Shown here one piece after another: positions 27,065-37,801 of a stretch of DNA of 60,980 nucleotides. How positions within the stretch are numbered: the first letter of the stretch is position 1; each line of letters starts with the position of its first letter. Source of the stretch: Halobacteriales archaeon QS_4_69_34. GTDB lineage: Archaea > Halobacteriota > Halobacteria > Halobacteriales > Halococcaceae. The stretch lies in assembly GCA_003021045.1 (NCBI GenBank), contig PXRN01000036.1, forward strand, positions 1 to 60,980, written 5' to 3'. A model generated the notes under the pieces. It made no database searches, was not told the DNA's origin, and saw nothing but the letters and a program-made list of their open reading frames with translations. A program made the position numbers and the translations under genes.

Positions 27065-28138
27065 TCAGCCGTGTGCCTCGGGGTACGCCTCGGCCAGCAG
27101 CTCCGGCCGCCCGGCGAAGCGCTGCCGGATCGGAGCGAGAACCTCGGCGAGATGGGTTGCCGTGGCCTCCTTCAGGTCCTGTGGGTGGAGCTCCTCGGCC
27201 ACGAAGTCGGCTTCGAGCGCATCGTAGCTCCCGTACGTGACGTCGCCGCCGTACTCCTCGGGACGCTCGATCCCGAAGGTCTCGCTGCGCTCGCCGAGCA
27301 CCGGGAAGACGAGGTACTCGAGGTACTCGAGCACACCGTTGTCCTCGATTTCCCCCGCGGGACAGTACGCCCCTCGCAGTTTCTCGGCGATGGCGTCGGG
27401 CGAGTCCGTGAGACTGACCTTCGAGCCCGCCTCGGAGGCGCTCATCTTCCCACCGGACAGCCCCGAGAGCAGCGGCGCGAACACGCAGATCGGCGGATCC
27501 TCGCCCCGGTCGGCGGCGAGCTCGCGGCCCAGCATGTAGATGCCACGCTGGTCGATGCCGCCGTAGGCGACGTCGGCGTCGAGCGCGCCCACGTCGAGCG
27601 TCTGCATCAGGGGATAGAGCAGGCCCCCGAGCTTCGGGTTCTCGCTCTCGCGGACGACCTCGCTGCCGGCGCGCTGCACACGAGAAATCGTGGTGTCGGC
27701 AGCCAGCCGCAGGAGGTCGAGCGCGTAGCCGGGATCGAGCTCGAACTCGCTGCCCCGGACGAACTCGATTTCCTCGGGGTCGGCCCCGCTGGCCTCGACC
27801 ATTCCTTCGATGGCCGCGCGGTAGTACGCCGAGCGCGCGTCGAGCAGCTCGAAGGGGCTCTTCTCGTCGTCGAGGTGGGCGTGCAGATCCGCGATCAACA
27901 CCGTCACGGAGAGTCCCGCGTGCAGGAAGTCCGCGAGTTTCCTGATGGTGGTGAAGTGACCGATGTGCATCTCGCCGGTGGGCGCGTAGCCGATGTAGAC
28001 CGTCGGTTCGCCGTCACCGCCGTCGCTGTCGCCGCTGTCGTCGCCGCTGTCGCCGGCGAGCAGGGCGTCGAGCTCCTCGGGGGTGACGACCTCGGCGGTG
28101 TTTCGTGCCACGAGCTCCCGGCGCTCCGCTCGGTCCAT
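27065..28138 (-). CDS. tyrS: Tyrosyl-tRNA synthetase
   Basis: The 357-residue protein starts MDRAERRELVARNTAEVVTP. It has the class I HIGH signature in GYAPTGEMHIGHF and the KMSKS equivalent GGKMSASE, with the Tyr-binding YGGIDQRGIYMLGREL region typical of archaeal TyrRS. A Gly/Asp/Ser low-complexity loop near residue 30 (GDSGDDSGDSDGGDGE) is an insertion of the acidic kind seen in haloarchaea. It charges tRNA-Tyr. The ATG complementary to 28136-28138 was chosen over the longer open frame. A CTTAAC box lies about 27 nt upstream. Confidence 0.92.
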   Translation of the reverse strand: MDRAERRELVARNTAEVVTPEELDALLAGDSGDDSGDSDGGDGEPTVYIGYAPTGEMHIGHFTTIRKLADFLHAGLSVTVLIADLHAHLDDEKSPFELLDARSAYYRAAIEGMVEASGADPEEIEFVRGSEFELDPGYALDLLRLAADTTISRVQRAGSEVVRESENPKLGGLLYPLMQTLDVGALDADVAYGGIDQRGIYMLGRELAADRGEDPPICVFAPLLSGLSGGKMSASEAGSKVSLTDSPDAIAEKLRGAYCPAGEIEDNGVLEYLEYLVFPVLGERSETFGIERPEEYGGDVTYGSYDALEADFVAEELHPQDLKEATATHLAEVLAPIRQRFAGRPELLAEAYPEAHG

Positions 28139-28287
28139 GCTCACTCTCGGATCGGGCTCGCTGTTAAGGGGTTCCCTTCCGAGGGCGACGGGCGATCGGT
28201 CGATCACCTCGCACGCGAGCGCGATCCGGTCGGCGAGCGTATCGCCGGTACGGACAGCCACTTGCCCGTTCTACCCGTAGCCGGCGT

Positions 28288-28737
28288 GTGTACACCGGTA
28301 AGACCGAGCAGCCCTGCTGTCTCTGTGGCGATCCCGAGTCGGTCGCCCGGCTCGACCTCCCGCCGCGGACGATCCAGCTGCTGCGACACTCGGGGTCGAT
28401 CGCGTGGCGCGACGTCGTCGGCGAGCTCTCGATTCACTTCTGTGCGAGCGGCTGGACGCTCGTGACCGAGCTCGCCCTCGACGCGGGGATGCACCCGCTC
28501 TCGCGGTGTAACGCCGCCCGAGCCTCCTTCGACGTCCGCGAGGACTTCGAGGCCCTGCTCGCCGACGTGCGCGAGGAGCCCGATCAGACCGCGATGGAAC
28601 GACGGATGCTCGCGGCAAGCCGGCGGGTCGTCGAGTGCTACGGCGAGGACGAACTGATCGAGGAGCGCGACCTCGTCGAGGCGCGGGTGATCGAGCTGGC
28701 GCTCTCCGAACTCGGCGTCGCGGCCACGACGGCTTGA
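28288..28737 (+). CDS. Hypothetical haloarchaeal protein with N-terminal Cys motif
   Basis: A 149-residue protein with GTG start. Near the N-terminus it has QPCCLCGDPESVARLDLPPR, a CCxxC motif that may bind metal. The rest is mostly helical and acidic (FEALLADVREEPDQTAMERR), with two further Cys (SIHFCASG and SRCNAAR). No known enzyme motif is seen. It stands between divergently arranged tyrS and the alcohol dehydrogenase gene. Start choice and function are uncertain. Confidence 0.6.
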   Translation: MYTGKTEQPCCLCGDPESVARLDLPPRTIQLLRHSGSIAWRDVVGELSIHFCASGWTLVTELALDAGMHPLSRCNAARASFDVREDFEALLADVREEPDQTAMERRMLAASRRVVECYGEDELIEERDLVEARVIELALSELGVAATTA

Positions 28738-28842
28738 GGGGCTCGCTTGCGGTTCGCCGGAGCACAACGTGTAAACCGCGTTGAACCGAACGGGAGACGT
28801 GATCGGTACAACCGACCGTGTGTCTCAGGAGGGCGCCGAGAG

Positions 28843-29874
28843 ATGAGTGCGAGCACCGACGACGATCGGATGCGGGCCGTACAGGTCCCCGAGGCGGGCG
28901 GCGGCTTCGAGGTCGTCGAGCGCGACGTTCCCGAGCCGGGTCCCGAGGAGGTGCGCGTGGCGGTCGACGCGTGTGGGGTCTGTCACAGCGACGCCTTCCT
29001 CGAGGAGGGCCAGTGGCCCGGCGTCGACTATCCGCGGATCCCGGGCCACGAGGTCGTCGGCGAGATCGACGCGGTCGGGGAGCGCGTCGACGCCTGGACG
29101 GCTGGCGAGCGCGTCGGCGTCGGCTGGCACGGCGGGCACTGCTTCACCTGCGAGCCCTGCCGGCGGGACGATTTCATCGCCTGCGAGAACGGCCGGGTGA
29201 CGGGGTTCGACCACGACGGGGGGTACGCCGAGTACCTGACCACACCCCAGGAGTCGCTCGCGCGCGTCCCGGACGGCCTCGCCCCCGACGCGGCCGCGCC
29301 GCTGCTCTGTGCCGGCGTCACGACCTACAACGCGCTCAGAAACAGCGGCGCGAAGCCGGGCGACCTCGTGGCCGTCCAGGGCGTCGGCGGTCTCGGTCAC
29401 CTCGGCATCCAGTACGCCCACGCCGCGGGCTTCGAGACGGTCGCGGTCTCGCGGGGGACCGAGAAGCGCGAGCTCGCGCTCGATCTCGGCGCGGACCACT
29501 ACGTCGATAGCGAGGCGACCGATCCCGGCACGGCGCTCGCGGAGCTGGGCGGCGCGCGGGTCGTCCTCGGGACGGCCCCGAACGCGGCGGCCATGGAGTC
29601 CCTCGTGGGCGGCCTCGGCGTCGACGGACGGCTGATCGCGGTCGGGATCCCCGGCGAACCGCTCGACGTTCCCGTTCAGCCGCTCGTCCAGCAACGGCAG
29701 TCGGTCGCGGGGTGGCCGTCGGGCGACGCACGCGACTCCCAGGACACTCTCGAGTTCAGCGCGCTCCGGGGGATCGAATCGACGATCGAGACGTACCCGC
29801 TCGGGGACGCCGGCACGGCCTACGAGCGCATGCTCGACGGCGACGCGCGCTTCCGGGCCGTCATCGAGCCCTGA
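28843..29874 (+). CDS. Zinc-dependent alcohol dehydrogenase
   Basis: The 343-residue MDR-family enzyme has the catalytic-zinc segment DACGVCHSDAFLEEG with GHEVVGEI. The structural-zinc loop CFTCEPCRRDDFIAC has four Cys, and the NAD site is GVGGLGHLGIQYAHAAGF. It should oxidise or reduce alcohols and aldehydes in the cytoplasm. A good ATG at 28843 follows AGGAGGGCGCC, which may be a ribosome-binding site. Substrate unknown. Confidence 0.85.
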   Translation: MSASTDDDRMRAVQVPEAGGGFEVVERDVPEPGPEEVRVAVDACGVCHSDAFLEEGQWPGVDYPRIPGHEVVGEIDAVGERVDAWTAGERVGVGWHGGHCFTCEPCRRDDFIACENGRVTGFDHDGGYAEYLTTPQESLARVPDGLAPDAAAPLLCAGVTTYNALRNSGAKPGDLVAVQGVGGLGHLGIQYAHAAGFETVAVSRGTEKRELALDLGADHYVDSEATDPGTALAELGGARVVLGTAPNAAAMESLVGGLGVDGRLIAVGIPGEPLDVPVQPLVQQRQSVAGWPSGDARDSQDTLEFSALRGIESTIETYPLGDAGTAYERMLDGDARFRAVIEP

Positions 29875-30110
29875 GCCCGGTCCCCGGCCGGCCGTTTCGT
29901 CTGTCGACTCGCTCCGAACCCGCGTCGAAGGGCCACGCGTACGTCACTCGCCGGGACGCCGGCTTCGGACGTCACGGTTCCCCTCCAGCTCCGGTCTCGG
30001 TCGTCCGCGGGCTCCGGCGGGGCGGACGGCGCGCCGAGCGGGACCTGCTCGCCGGTCGCCAGCTACCGAGCCGGACCGCCACCTCCCCTGATCCGCGGGC
30101 GCCGGTGACG

Positions 30111-31187
30111 CTACGACGTCTCGCTTCGAGCGCGGGCCTGGCGCTGGCGGTGGACGATCCCGACGTTGTTCGCCGCGCGCTCGACGAACGACCGGAACGC
30201 CCCGCCGGTTTCCGATTCCTCGTCGAGCACGATCGGCGCGCCGCCCGCCTCGCCCTCCCGCACGCCGGGATCGAGCGGGAGCTCGCCCAAGAAGGGCATC
30301 TCGACTTCCTCGGCGAACGCCTCTCCACCACCCCGTCCGAACACGTCGTGGCTCGCCCCGCAGTCGGGACACCGGAAGCCGCTCATGTTCTCGACGATCC
30401 CCAGGACCGGGGTCTCGTGCTCGCCGAACATCCGCAGCGCCTTGCGGGCGTCGTCGACCGCCACGTCCTGTGGAGTGGTGACGATCACCGCGCCCGCGAT
30501 CGGCATCGTCTGGAGCACCGTGAGCTGGGTGTCGCCCGTTCCCGGCGGGAGGTCGAGTACTAGATAGTCGAGCGCGCCCCACTCGACGTCCTCGGTGAGC
30601 TGGGTGAGCAGCTTGTGGACCATCGGGCCGCGCCAGATCACGGGGTCGTCCTCGCCCACGAGGAAGGCCATGCTCATCAGCTTCATCCCGTGCTTCTCGG
30701 GCGGCACGAGCGTCTCCTCGGCGGTCGCCTGCGGGCGTTCTTCGGTATCGAGCATCCGGGGGACGTTCGGCCCGTAGACGTCGGCGTCGAACAGGCCGAC
30801 GCGCGCGCCCAGTCCCGACAGGCCCGCGGCGAGGTTCACCGCCACCGTGGACTTGCCGACGCCGCCCTTCCCGCTGGCGACCGCGATCACGTTCTTCACG
30901 TCCGGGAGCACGCCCTCCGTTTCACCGCCGTCGCCCCCGCCGGCCCCGCGGTCGACGCGCGCCGAGAGCTCGACGTCCCCGACGCCGGCCTCGGCGAGGA
31001 CCTCCCGTACTCGGCCCGCGATGGCGGTCTCGGTGGGCGAGTAGGGCGCGCCGAGCGCGAGCGAGGCGTGGACCGTCCCCCCCTCGCCGACCTCGATCCC
31101 GTTGACGAGCCCCAGCGAGACGACGTCCTCGCCGAGGTCGGGGTCCTCGACGCCCCCGAGCAGATCGAGCGCGCGCTCTTCGTTCAT
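30111..31187 (-). CDS. Mrp/NBP35-type iron-sulfur carrier ATPase
   Basis: The 358-residue protein has an N-terminal MIP18/DUF59-type domain ([20 protein letters not shown], about residues 5-95). A P-loop domain starts at about 105 ([20 protein letters not shown], a deviant Walker A) with [13 protein letters not shown] and [28 protein letters not shown] contributes a CxxC pair for a bridging Fe-S cluster. The family assembles or transfers 4Fe-4S clusters to apoproteins in the cytoplasm. MoaA, a Fe-S radical SAM enzyme, is encoded divergently next door. Start chosen at ATG near 31187 with a CTTATC promoter box 27 nt upstream. Confidence 0.92.
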   Translation of the reverse strand: MNEERALDLLGGVEDPDLGEDVVSLGLVNGIEVGEGGTVHASLALGAPYSPTETAIAGRVREVLAEAGVGDVELSARVDRGAGGGDGGETEGVLPDVKNVIAVASGKGGVGKSTVAVNLAAGLSGLGARVGLFDADVYGPNVPRMLDTEERPQATAEETLVPPEKHGMKLMSMAFLVGEDDPVIWRGPMVHKLLTQLTEDVEWGALDYLVLDLPPGTGDTQLTVLQTMPIAGAVIVTTPQDVAVDDARKALRMFGEHETPVLGIVENMSGFRCPDCGASHDVFGRGGGEAFAEEVEMPFLGELPLDPGVREGEAGGAPIVLDEESETGGAFRSFVERAANNVGIVHRQRQARARSETS

Positions 31188-31388
31188 GTCCGTGATAGAC
31201 CCCGCGCCGGCGATAAGCGTTTGGAAGCGAGCGACGGACGGGCCGGAGCGGTTCCGCGCGGTCCCGTGCTCGGGGCGAACACGCGATGGGACGCCGACGG
31301 CGTTGCCGTCCGGCGAAACCACGTCCACCATCGCCAGCCGCCGAACGAAACCACTATCAGTTACACGGCCCCGGGATCACCCTTCGGG

Positions 31389-31392
31389 TTTA
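31389..31392 (+). promoter_or_regulatory. T-rich promoter box of moaA
   Basis: GGGTTTAACCGTC lies 27-30 nt before the ATG at 31419. Confidence 0.4.
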
Positions 31393-31418
31393 ACCGTCCG
31401 CGCGCCCAAGCGAGGTCC

Positions 31419-32426
31419 ATGCTCGCCGACGGGTTCGGCCGCGAGGTCTCGGGGGTGCGGGTCTCGCTCACCGACCGGTGTAACTTCGACTGCGTCTACT
31501 GTCACAACGAGGGTCTCGGCGATACCCGGGGACCGATGGACCCCCAGGACGACGAGATGAGCGCCGACGACGTGGTGCGATTCCTCGAGGTGGTCGAGGA
31601 GTTCGGCGTCGAGAAGGTGAAGTTCACGGGCGGGGAGCCGATGCTGCGCGACGATCTGGAGGAGATCGTTCGCCGGACGCCCGATTCGATGGAGACCTCG
31701 CTCACCACCAACGGGACCTTCCTTCCGGGCCGTGCGGAAGGGCTGACGGAGGCGGGACTGGAGCGGGTGAACGTCTCCCAGGACGCCCTCGATCCCGAGG
31801 CGTTCGCCGCGATCACGAAGTCGGGTGCGTACGACCGCGTAATGGAGGGCGTCGAGGCCGCCCTGGCGGCCGGACTCGATCCCGTCAAGCTCAACATGGT
31901 GGTCTTCGAGCACACCGCGGGCTACGTCGAGAGGATGGTCGAGCACGTCGCCGGGAATCCGGGCCTCCGGCTCCAGCTCATCGAGTACATGCCCGAGCTG
32001 ACGGGCCACCCCGAGTGGAACATCGACATCTCGCGGGTCCACGACTGGCTCGCCGGCGTCGCCGACCGCGTCGAGACCCGCGAGATGCACGACCGAAAGC
32101 GCTACTGGGTGAGCGGGGGCGCCACGAGCGCCGCGAGTGGCGCCTCGTCGGACTCGTCGGACGGTGGAATGGTCGAGATCGTCGACCCCGTCGAGAACCC
32201 CACCTTCTGTGCGAACTGCCACCGGGTCCGCGTGACCCACGAGGGCTATCTCAAGGGCTGTCTGAATCGCAACGACGATCTCCGCTCGATGGGCGAGATG
32301 AGCAGAAGGGAGATCCGCGAGACGTTCCGCGAGACCGTCGCAAACCGGGTGCCATTTTATGGCGAGTACATGGTCCGTGACGGCGACGGCGACTGGGAGA
32401 TGAACGAGGAGTACGTCGGAGCCTGA
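31419..32426 (+). CDS. moaA: GTP 3',8-cyclase MoaA
   Basis: The 335-residue radical SAM enzyme has the first cluster motif [15 protein letters not shown] (CxxxCxxC), [15 protein letters not shown], and the C-terminal second cluster [19 protein letters not shown] (CxxCx13C). A Ser/Gly/Ala-rich insert ([19 protein letters not shown]) lies near residue 230. It converts GTP to the first molybdopterin precursor with MoaC. Mo cofactor genes are not otherwise present here, though a Mo enzyme is encoded at 21876. Divergent from the Fe-S carrier gene. Confidence 0.95.
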   Translation: MLADGFGREVSGVRVSLTDRCNFDCVYCHNEGLGDTRGPMDPQDDEMSADDVVRFLEVVEEFGVEKVKFTGGEPMLRDDLEEIVRRTPDSMETSLTTNGTFLPGRAEGLTEAGLERVNVSQDALDPEAFAAITKSGAYDRVMEGVEAALAAGLDPVKLNMVVFEHTAGYVERMVEHVAGNPGLRLQLIEYMPELTGHPEWNIDISRVHDWLAGVADRVETREMHDRKRYWVSGGATSAASGASSDSSDGGMVEIVDPVENPTFCANCHRVRVTHEGYLKGCLNRNDDLRSMGEMSRREIRETFRETVANRVPFYGEYMVRDGDGDWEMNEEYVGA

Positions 32427-32480
32427 CGGGAGCGCCGCTCGCGGCCGACCGCGAGCGGCCTCACAAGGCCCAGGCCGGAC

Positions 32481-33450
32481 CTATTGCTCTTCGCGGGCGC
32501 TCGGAGCGCCGGACAGAACCGCCGAAACGTGTTCGTCGACCCTACCGCCGACATCGGCGACAGACGTCCGTCCGGCGATCATCCGTCGTCGCCGGCCAGC
32601 CGCCGGGCGAGACCGAGCATGCTGTGGGCGATGCCGCCGGCCCGCCTGACGGGCACGGGGGATTCGACGCCACCGCTCCCGTCCGCGCGCCGAGCGGAAG
32701 GCCACGGTGTCGACGTTCCCGCGGAACAACCGGGAGATGTACGGCGAGAGCCCTCCGGTTCCGCCTCGTAGGGGGTGACGACGAGGTCACGGTCCGACTC
32801 CCGCGTCGCCCGCAGCACCGTCTTCGCCGCCGAGCCGCGCTCGGCCGCGACGAGGGTCTCGCAGGGCACCCCCGTCTCCGCTTCGACGTGGCACTCCACG
32901 CTCGCCAGCCTGTCCGCCGTCCGGCCGTCGATCCCGTGTTCGGCGAGTCCCTCGCCCTCGACGCCACCGCTCTCGACGCCACCGCCGCCGTCCGCACTCA
33001 CCACCCGGGTCCGGTCTCCCCGGTCAGACCCCGACTCCCGTCCAGCGTCGTCGAGAGCCGCTTCGTCGGCGATCTCGAGGAGGACCACCTTCCCGGCCCG
33101 GTGTGCGCTCGCGAGGCGTGCCGCGAACGCGGCGGCCGTGTCCGCGTGCTCCCCGCGTGTGGAGACGAGGACGTGGTCGTCGCCCTTGACCGACCGATAG
33201 AGGAACTCCGCCCGGCGGTCGTAGAACGGCTCGCGCCACGCGACGAACACCGCCGCGACGATGGCGCTCGATATCGCGACGGAGAGGACGTACTCGAGCC
33301 GGGCCGTGCGATCCCGTCGACGGCGTCGCCGACCTCCCGGTCGGATAGTCCCGTCACCTGAAAGAGCACGCCGGCGCTGTCGCTCACGTCGAGATCGGCG
33401 AAGAAGTCGTCCCCGGCAACTACGAGACGGCCAGCGCGTCGACCCACTGC
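32481..33450 (-). pseudogene. Frameshifted universal-stress-type membrane protein
   Basis: Minus-strand pieces in shifting frames form one protein in order. They are RLVVVAGDDFFADLDVSDSA and GVLFQVTGLSDREVGDAVDG (about 33430-33330), a membrane helix LEYVLSVAISSAIVAAVFVA (about 33290), EFLYRSVKGDDHVLVSTRGE (33200), and Usp-like text ARLASAHRAGKVVLLEIADE, ECHVEAETGVPCETLVAAER and DLVVTPYEA. RGNVDTVAFRSA, VRRAGGIAHSMLGLARRLAG and ISVADVGGRVDEHVSAV complete it. At least four frame changes occur. The last part ends at an unrelated stop, so it may also be truncated. Haloarchaeal Usp-fusion identity is inferred. Confidence 0.6.
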
Positions 33451-33506
33451 GGAGATAGTTCGGGACGATCGCTCGCGTCCCCTCTACCCTCGGGCTTTCG
33501 CCGTCG

Positions 33507-33513
33507 TTAAATA
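33507..33513 (+). promoter_or_regulatory. TATA box of the tRNA-Ser/ribosomal operon
   Basis: TTAAATA, a strong haloarchaeal TATA-type box, is 83 nt before tRNA-Ser at 33596. A perfect inverted repeat GTACG-CAA-CGTAC follows at 33533-33545. Transcription would start about 25 nt downstream of the box. Confidence 0.55.
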
Positions 33514-33595
33514 CCCGCGTCGAATTAGGTCTGTACGCAACGTACTGCAGGGGCTCGCGCCCCGAGTCCGCGAGGGCGACAGTCACCGACTGCGA

Positions 33596-33680
33596 GTCGT
33601 GGTAGCCAAGCCTGGCCCAAGGCGCAGGGTTGCTAACTCTGTGGCGTACAGCCTCCGGGGTTCGAATCCCCGCCACGACG
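33596..33680 (+). tRNA. tRNA-Ser (anticodon GCT)
   Basis: An 85-nt class II tRNA with acceptor arms GTCGTGG and CCACGAC, anticodon arm CAGGG-TTGCTAA-CTCTG, a long variable arm (around TGGCGTACAGCCTC) and T-arm CGGGG-TTCGAAT-CCCCG. It ends only 30 nt before the S13 start, so it is probably transcribed with the ribosomal operon. Confidence 0.95.
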
Positions 33681-33710
33681 CTGCGCGCAGCCGACGAGCG
33701 CCACACGACA

Positions 33711-34229
33711 ATGAGCACGGAAGACCCAGATCAAGCGAACGACGAGGGCGAGGACGAGGAGGACATTCGGTACTTCGTCCGGGTCGGCCAGACCGACCTC
33801 GACGGGACCGCGAGCGTCGAGCGCGCTCTCACGGGGATGAACGGCATCGGGCGGCGGGCCGCCCGCATTATCACCGATCAGGCCGGCGTCGACCGGACGG
33901 CGACGTTCGGCCGGCTCGACGACGAGGCCATCGAGGCGGTCGTCGACCGAATCGAGGAGTTCGCCGCCGACACGCCCGACTGGCTGACCAATCGTCCCTC
34001 GGACGTCTACACCGGCGAGGCGACCCACGAGGTGGGCAACGACCTCGAACTCACCCGCCAGCAGGACATCAACCGGATGCAGATGATCGGCTCCTACAAG
34101 GGCGTGCGCCACGAGCGCGGCCAGAAGGTCCGCGGCCAGCGTACCCGCTCGACGGGCCGCTCGGAGGGGACTGTCGGCGTGAACGTCGAGGCGATCAAAG
34201 AGGACATGGACGAGGACGCGGAGGAATAA
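33711..34229 (+). CDS. 30S ribosomal protein S13
   Basis: A 172-residue protein with an acidic N-terminus and [20 protein letters not shown], then [19 protein letters not shown] (helix-two-turn-helix) and a basic C-terminal [21 protein letters not shown]13 sits in the head of the small subunit near the P-site tRNA. First protein gene of the operon after tRNA-Ser. The stop TAA overlaps the start of S4 as TAATG. Confidence 0.95.
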   Translation: MSTEDPDQANDEGEDEEDIRYFVRVGQTDLDGTASVERALTGMNGIGRRAARIITDQAGVDRTATFGRLDDEAIEAVVDRIEEFAADTPDWLTNRPSDVYTGEATHEVGNDLELTRQQDINRMQMIGSYKGVRHERGQKVRGQRTRSTGRSEGTVGVNVEAIKEDMDEDAEE

Positions 34230-34753
34230 TGGCACTCGGACAGAACACCAAGGGTTACGAGACGCCGAACCACCCCTACCAGGGCGAACGCATCGACGAG
34301 GAGTCCGGCCTCCTCGGGCGGTACGGGCTGAAGAACAAAGAGGAGCTCTGGCGCGCTCAGTCGGAGCTTCGATCCTACCGGCGGGAGGCCCGCCGACTGC
34401 TCGGCGAGGCCCAGGGCGACGCCGCGGCCGCCGAGCGGGCCGGCCGGGACTTCCTCGCTCGCCTGCGACGCCTCGACGTGCTGGGCGAAACCGACCAGCT
34501 CGACGACGTCCTGAGCCTGGACGTGACGGACGTGCTCGAACGCCGGCTGCAAACCGTCGTCTACCGCAAGGGGCTGGCGAACACGCCGAAACAGGCCCGC
34601 CAGTTCATCGTCCACGGCCACGTCGTCGTCGGCGAAAGCCGGGTCACCGTGCCTTCGAAGAAGGTCGACGTCGACGAGGAGAGTCGGGTTCGATTCGACG
34701 AGACGAGTCCGCTCGCCGACGAGCTCCATCCCGAGCGCGCGGAGGAACAATGA
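34229..34753 (+). CDS. 30S ribosomal protein S4
   Basis: 174 residues. It shows the S4 pattern [40 protein letters not shown] and an S4 RNA-binding domain ([20 protein letters not shown] then [20 protein letters not shown]). S4 nucleates assembly of the small subunit. The last ATG of the preceding stop overlap and the ATGA junction with S11 point to translational coupling. Confidence 0.95.
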   Translation: MALGQNTKGYETPNHPYQGERIDEESGLLGRYGLKNKEELWRAQSELRSYRREARRLLGEAQGDAAAAERAGRDFLARLRRLDVLGETDQLDDVLSLDVTDVLERRLQTVVYRKGLANTPKQARQFIVHGHVVVGESRVTVPSKKVDVDEESRVRFDETSPLADELHPERAEEQ

Positions 34754-35139
34754 GCGCCGACGACGGCGAGCGCTGGGCGGTCGCGCACGTCCACGCCTCG
34801 TTCAACAACACGATCATCACGATCACCGACCAGACCGGCGCGGAGACGCTGGCCAAATCGAGCGGCGGCACGGCGGTCAAACAGAACCGCGACGAGGCCT
34901 CGCCGTACGCGGCGATGCAGATGGCCGAGGGCGTCGCCGAGGAGGTGCTCGCCCGGGGCATTACGGGCGTCCACGTCCGTGTTCGGGGACCGGGCGGCAA
35001 CCGCCAGACCAACCCCGGACCGGGTGCACAGGCGACGATCAGGGCGCTCGCGCGCGCCGGACTGGAGATCGGCCGGATCGAGGACGTGACGCCGATCCCT
35101 CACGACGGCACGCGCGCGCCGAAATCGAGCGGGTTCTGA
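34750..35139 (+). CDS. 30S ribosomal protein S11
   Basis: 129 residues. The sequence [40 protein letters not shown] and [20 protein letters not shown] is the S11 core, which forms the platform near the E site. The start overlaps the S4 stop by 4 nt and its stop overlaps the rpoD start. Confidence 0.95.
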   Translation: MSADDGERWAVAHVHASFNNTIITITDQTGAETLAKSSGGTAVKQNRDEASPYAAMQMAEGVAEEVLARGITGVHVRVRGPGGNRQTNPGPGAQATIRALARAGLEIGRIEDVTPIPHDGTRAPKSSGF

Positions 35140-35936
35140 TGAGCACGAACGAAGCGGTCGCCGACGGCGGGGCCGGGGGCGAGCCCGGCTACGAGGTCGA
35201 GTTCATCGACCGGGGCGAAAACGAGGCGCGCTTTCTCGTCCGCGGCGTGACGCCCGCGTTCGTCAACGGCATCCGGCGGGCGATGGTCGCCGACGTGCCG
35301 ACGCTGTCGATCGATACCGTGCGAGTACTCGAGAACTCCTCGGTGATGTTCGACGAGCAGATCGGCCACCGTCTCGGGCTCGTCCCCTTAGCGAGTCCGC
35401 CCGCTGAGTTCGAGATCGGCGACAGCGTCACCCTCGGGCTCGACGTCACCGGGCCGGCAACGGCCTACTCGGGCGATCTCGTGAGCACGGACTCGACCGT
35501 CGAGCCCGCCACCGACGACGTGCCGATCATCGAGCTCAAGGAGGGCCAGCGCCTCGAAGTCGAGGCCGAGGCCGTCCTCGACACCGGGAAGGCACACGCC
35601 AAACACCAGGGCGGGGTGGCCGTCGGCTACCGTCACCTCCAGCGGGTCGAGGTCCTCGGCGACAGCGAGGAGTTCGCCGAGGACGAACCCCAGATCCTGC
35701 GCGGCGTGATCGAGGTCGATGAGGACGGGGAACGCGAGCTCGTCCCCACGGAGGCGTTCGACCACGACCTCACGGAGCGCTACCCGGGCAAGGAGGTCGA
35801 CGTCACGGACGTGCCCGGCGCGTTCGTCTTCCGGGTCGAGACCGACGGCTCGCTGTCGGTCACGGAGCTCGTCGCCGCGGCGGCCGACTCGCTCGACGCG
35901 CGCGCCGCGGAGCTCGAATCGGCGGTCCAGCTCTAA
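35139..35936 (+). CDS. DNA-directed RNA polymerase subunit D
   Basis: The 265-residue alpha-like subunit has [20 protein letters not shown], the domain 2 insert [19 protein letters not shown] and a C-terminal dimerisation part. It pairs with RpoL as the assembly platform of archaeal RNA polymerase. There is no Cys, so the 4Fe-4S cluster found in some archaeal RpoD is absent. Starts with ATG sharing its A with the S11 stop. Confidence 0.93.
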   Translation: MSTNEAVADGGAGGEPGYEVEFIDRGENEARFLVRGVTPAFVNGIRRAMVADVPTLSIDTVRVLENSSVMFDEQIGHRLGLVPLASPPAEFEIGDSVTLGLDVTGPATAYSGDLVSTDSTVEPATDDVPIIELKEGQRLEVEAEAVLDTGKAHAKHQGGVAVGYRHLQRVEVLGDSEEFAEDEPQILRGVIEVDEDGERELVPTEAFDHDLTERYPGKEVDVTDVPGAFVFRVETDGSLSVTELVAAAADSLDARAAELESAVQL

Positions 35937-36184
35937 CCCACGAACAGCACCGATGTCCCACACGAACCAGTTCCACCGGCGGCCGAGCCGACACCACCGT
36001 CGAGCGGCGGCGCGTGCCCGCGGGACCGTCGCGCCGGGCCGTGCGTCGGGCCGCACGCGACTGCTCCGTGCGCGATCGAACCCCGCGCGAGCGGCCGCCG
36101 ACAGCCCTGCGGGCCGGTTCCGGGCGAGCCGGGGTCGCCGGATCGAAACTGGTTTGTGCGGACGACGGCGAGCAGGAGGCGCGC

Positions 36185-36269
36185 GCAGGGATAGCCAAGT
36201 CAGGTCAACGGCGCAGCGTTCAGGGCGCTGTCTCGTAGGAGTCCGCAGGTTCAAATCCTGCTCCCTGCA
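36185..36269 (+). tRNA. tRNA-Leu (anticodon CAG)
   Basis: An 85-nt class II tRNA. The acceptor arms are GCAGGGA and TCCCTGC, the anticodon arm is CAGCG-TTCAGGG-CGCTG, with a variable arm and T-arm GCAGG-TTCAAAT-CCTGC. The discriminator base is A. It lies between rpoD and rpl18e, its conserved position in this operon. The 248 bases between rpoD and the tRNA hold nothing recognisable. Confidence 0.95.
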
Positions 36270-36302
36270 TCCTCCGATACACGACTATCACACGACACCA
36301 CG

Positions 36303-36653
36303 ATGAACAAGACGAATCCACGACTCGACGGCCTGATCGCCGAGCTGCGGTCGGTCGCAAGCGAGTCCGAGGCCGGCGTCTGGGCGGCGGTCGCCGAGCG
36401 CCTGGCCAAACCTCGCAGAACGCACGCCGAGGTCAACCTCGGCCGCATCGAACGCCACGCCACCGCCGAGGAGCTCGTCGTCGTACCGGGCAAGGTGCTC
36501 GGCGCGGGCGTGCTCGATACCCCCGTGACCGTCGCGGCGGTCGATTTCTCGGACTCGGCACGGACGAAGATCGAACGGGTCGGCGAGCCGATCACGCTCG
36601 AACGCGCACTCGAGACGAACCCCGAGGGCGCTGACGCCCGGGTGGTCCGATGA
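36303..36653 (+). CDS. 50S ribosomal protein L18e
   Basis: 116 residues; [40 protein letters not shown] and [20 protein letters not shown] are typical of archaeal L18e. The stop overlaps the L13 start (ATGA). Standard gene in this archaeal operon. Confidence 0.93.
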   Translation: MNKTNPRLDGLIAELRSVASESEAGVWAAVAERLAKPRRTHAEVNLGRIERHATAEELVVVPGKVLGAGVLDTPVTVAAVDFSDSARTKIERVGEPITLERALETNPEGADARVVR

Positions 36654-37123
36654 GCGTCGCCACCTTCGACGCCGACCTCGTCGTCGACGCGGGCGACTGC
36701 ATCCTCGGCCGCGTCGCCAGCCAGGTCGCGGAACGCGCGCTCGATGGCGAGCGGATCGCGGTGGTGAACGCCGAGCGGGCGGTCGTCACCGGGGGCGAGG
36801 AGGACGTCATGGGCGTCTTCGAGACGCGCGCGGGGCTGGGCTCCGACCGAGGACCGCAGTATCCCAAGCGGCCCGACCGTATCATGAAGCGCTCGATCCG
36901 AGGCATGGTGCCTCACAGGCGCCCGCGCGGGCGCGAGGCCTTCGAGCGCGTCCGGGTCTACGTCGGGAACCCCTACGAGGGCAGCGACGCGGGCGGCACC
37001 GACACCGCCGACACCGACGGGGCGACGGTGCTCGACGGCACGTCGCTGGATCGGCTCTCGACGACCGAGTTCGTCCAGCTCGGGGCAGTGTCGGAGCGGC
37101 TGGGCGGCAACGTCACGTGGTGA
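36650..37123 (+). CDS. 50S ribosomal protein L13
   Basis: 157 residues; [40 protein letters not shown] and [20 protein letters not shown] mark archaeal L13. An Asp/Gly/Thr-rich insert ([20 protein letters not shown]) lies at about residues 113-133. L13 is one of the early assembly proteins of the large subunit. Confidence 0.93.
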   Translation: MSVATFDADLVVDAGDCILGRVASQVAERALDGERIAVVNAERAVVTGGEEDVMGVFETRAGLGSDRGPQYPKRPDRIMKRSIRGMVPHRRPRGREAFERVRVYVGNPYEGSDAGGTDTADTDGATVLDGTSLDRLSTTEFVQLGAVSERLGGNVTW

Positions 37124-37163
37124 GGACTGTGGATTCACCGACCGAACACGAACTCAAACACAC

Positions 37164-37559
37164 ATGGTAACGAACACGAGCGGCAAGAAGAAGACGGCGA
37201 TCGCCAGAGCGACCGTCACCGAGGGAGAGGGTCAGGTGCGGGTGAACGCGCGGCCGGTCGAGCTCGTCGAGCCCGAGCGCGCCCGCCTGAAGATGCTCGA
37301 ACCGTTCCGGATCGGCGACGAGCAGCGCGAGGGCGTCGACATCGACGTCTCGGTGAGCGGCGGCGGATCGGTCGGGCAGGCCGACGCCGTGCGGACGGCC
37401 ATCGCGCGCGGGCTGGTCCAGCACGACAACGACGCCGAGCTCCGGGACGCCTACATGGAGTTCGATCGATCGCTGCTCGTCAACGACGTGCGCCAGTCCG
37501 AATCGAAGAAGTGGGGCGGCCCCGGCGCGCGGGCGCGCTACCAGAAGTCCTACCGATGA
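37164..37559 (+). CDS. 30S ribosomal protein S9
   Basis: 131 residues with [40 protein letters not shown] text and the conserved C-terminus [18 protein letters not shown], which reaches the P-site tRNA. Start 40 nt after L13. Confidence 0.93.
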   Translation: MVTNTSGKKKTAIARATVTEGEGQVRVNARPVELVEPERARLKMLEPFRIGDEQREGVDIDVSVSGGGSVGQADAVRTAIARGLVQHDNDAELRDAYMEFDRSLLVNDVRQSESKKWGGPGARARYQKSYR

Positions 37560-37604
37560 TCGGAGGGGAGTGGGAGTCCTACCGATGACGGGGAGGGTCG
37601 AGCC

Positions 37605-37796
37605 ATGATGGTCCCGGTGCGGTGTTTCACCTGCGGGAAGGTCGTCGGCGAGCACTGGGAGGCCTTTACGACGCGGGTCGACGAGGGCGAGGACTCCGGG
37701 GCAGTGCTCGACGACCTCGGCGTCGAGCGCCACTGCTGTCGACGGATGCTCGTCTCGCACACCGACCTCGTCGACGTGGTGGCTCCCTACCAGTGA
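37605..37796 (+). CDS. RNA polymerase subunit N
   Basis: 63 residues, [20 protein letters not shown] and [19 protein letters not shown]. The CxxC and CC pairs form the zinc site of archaeal RpoN/Rpb10. A typical small subunit of RNA polymerase. An ATG three bases later is an equal start alternative. Confidence 0.93.
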   Translation: MMVPVRCFTCGKVVGEHWEAFTTRVDEGEDSGAVLDDLGVERHCCRRMLVSHTDLVDVVAPYQ

Positions 37797-37801
37797 CAGC
37801 G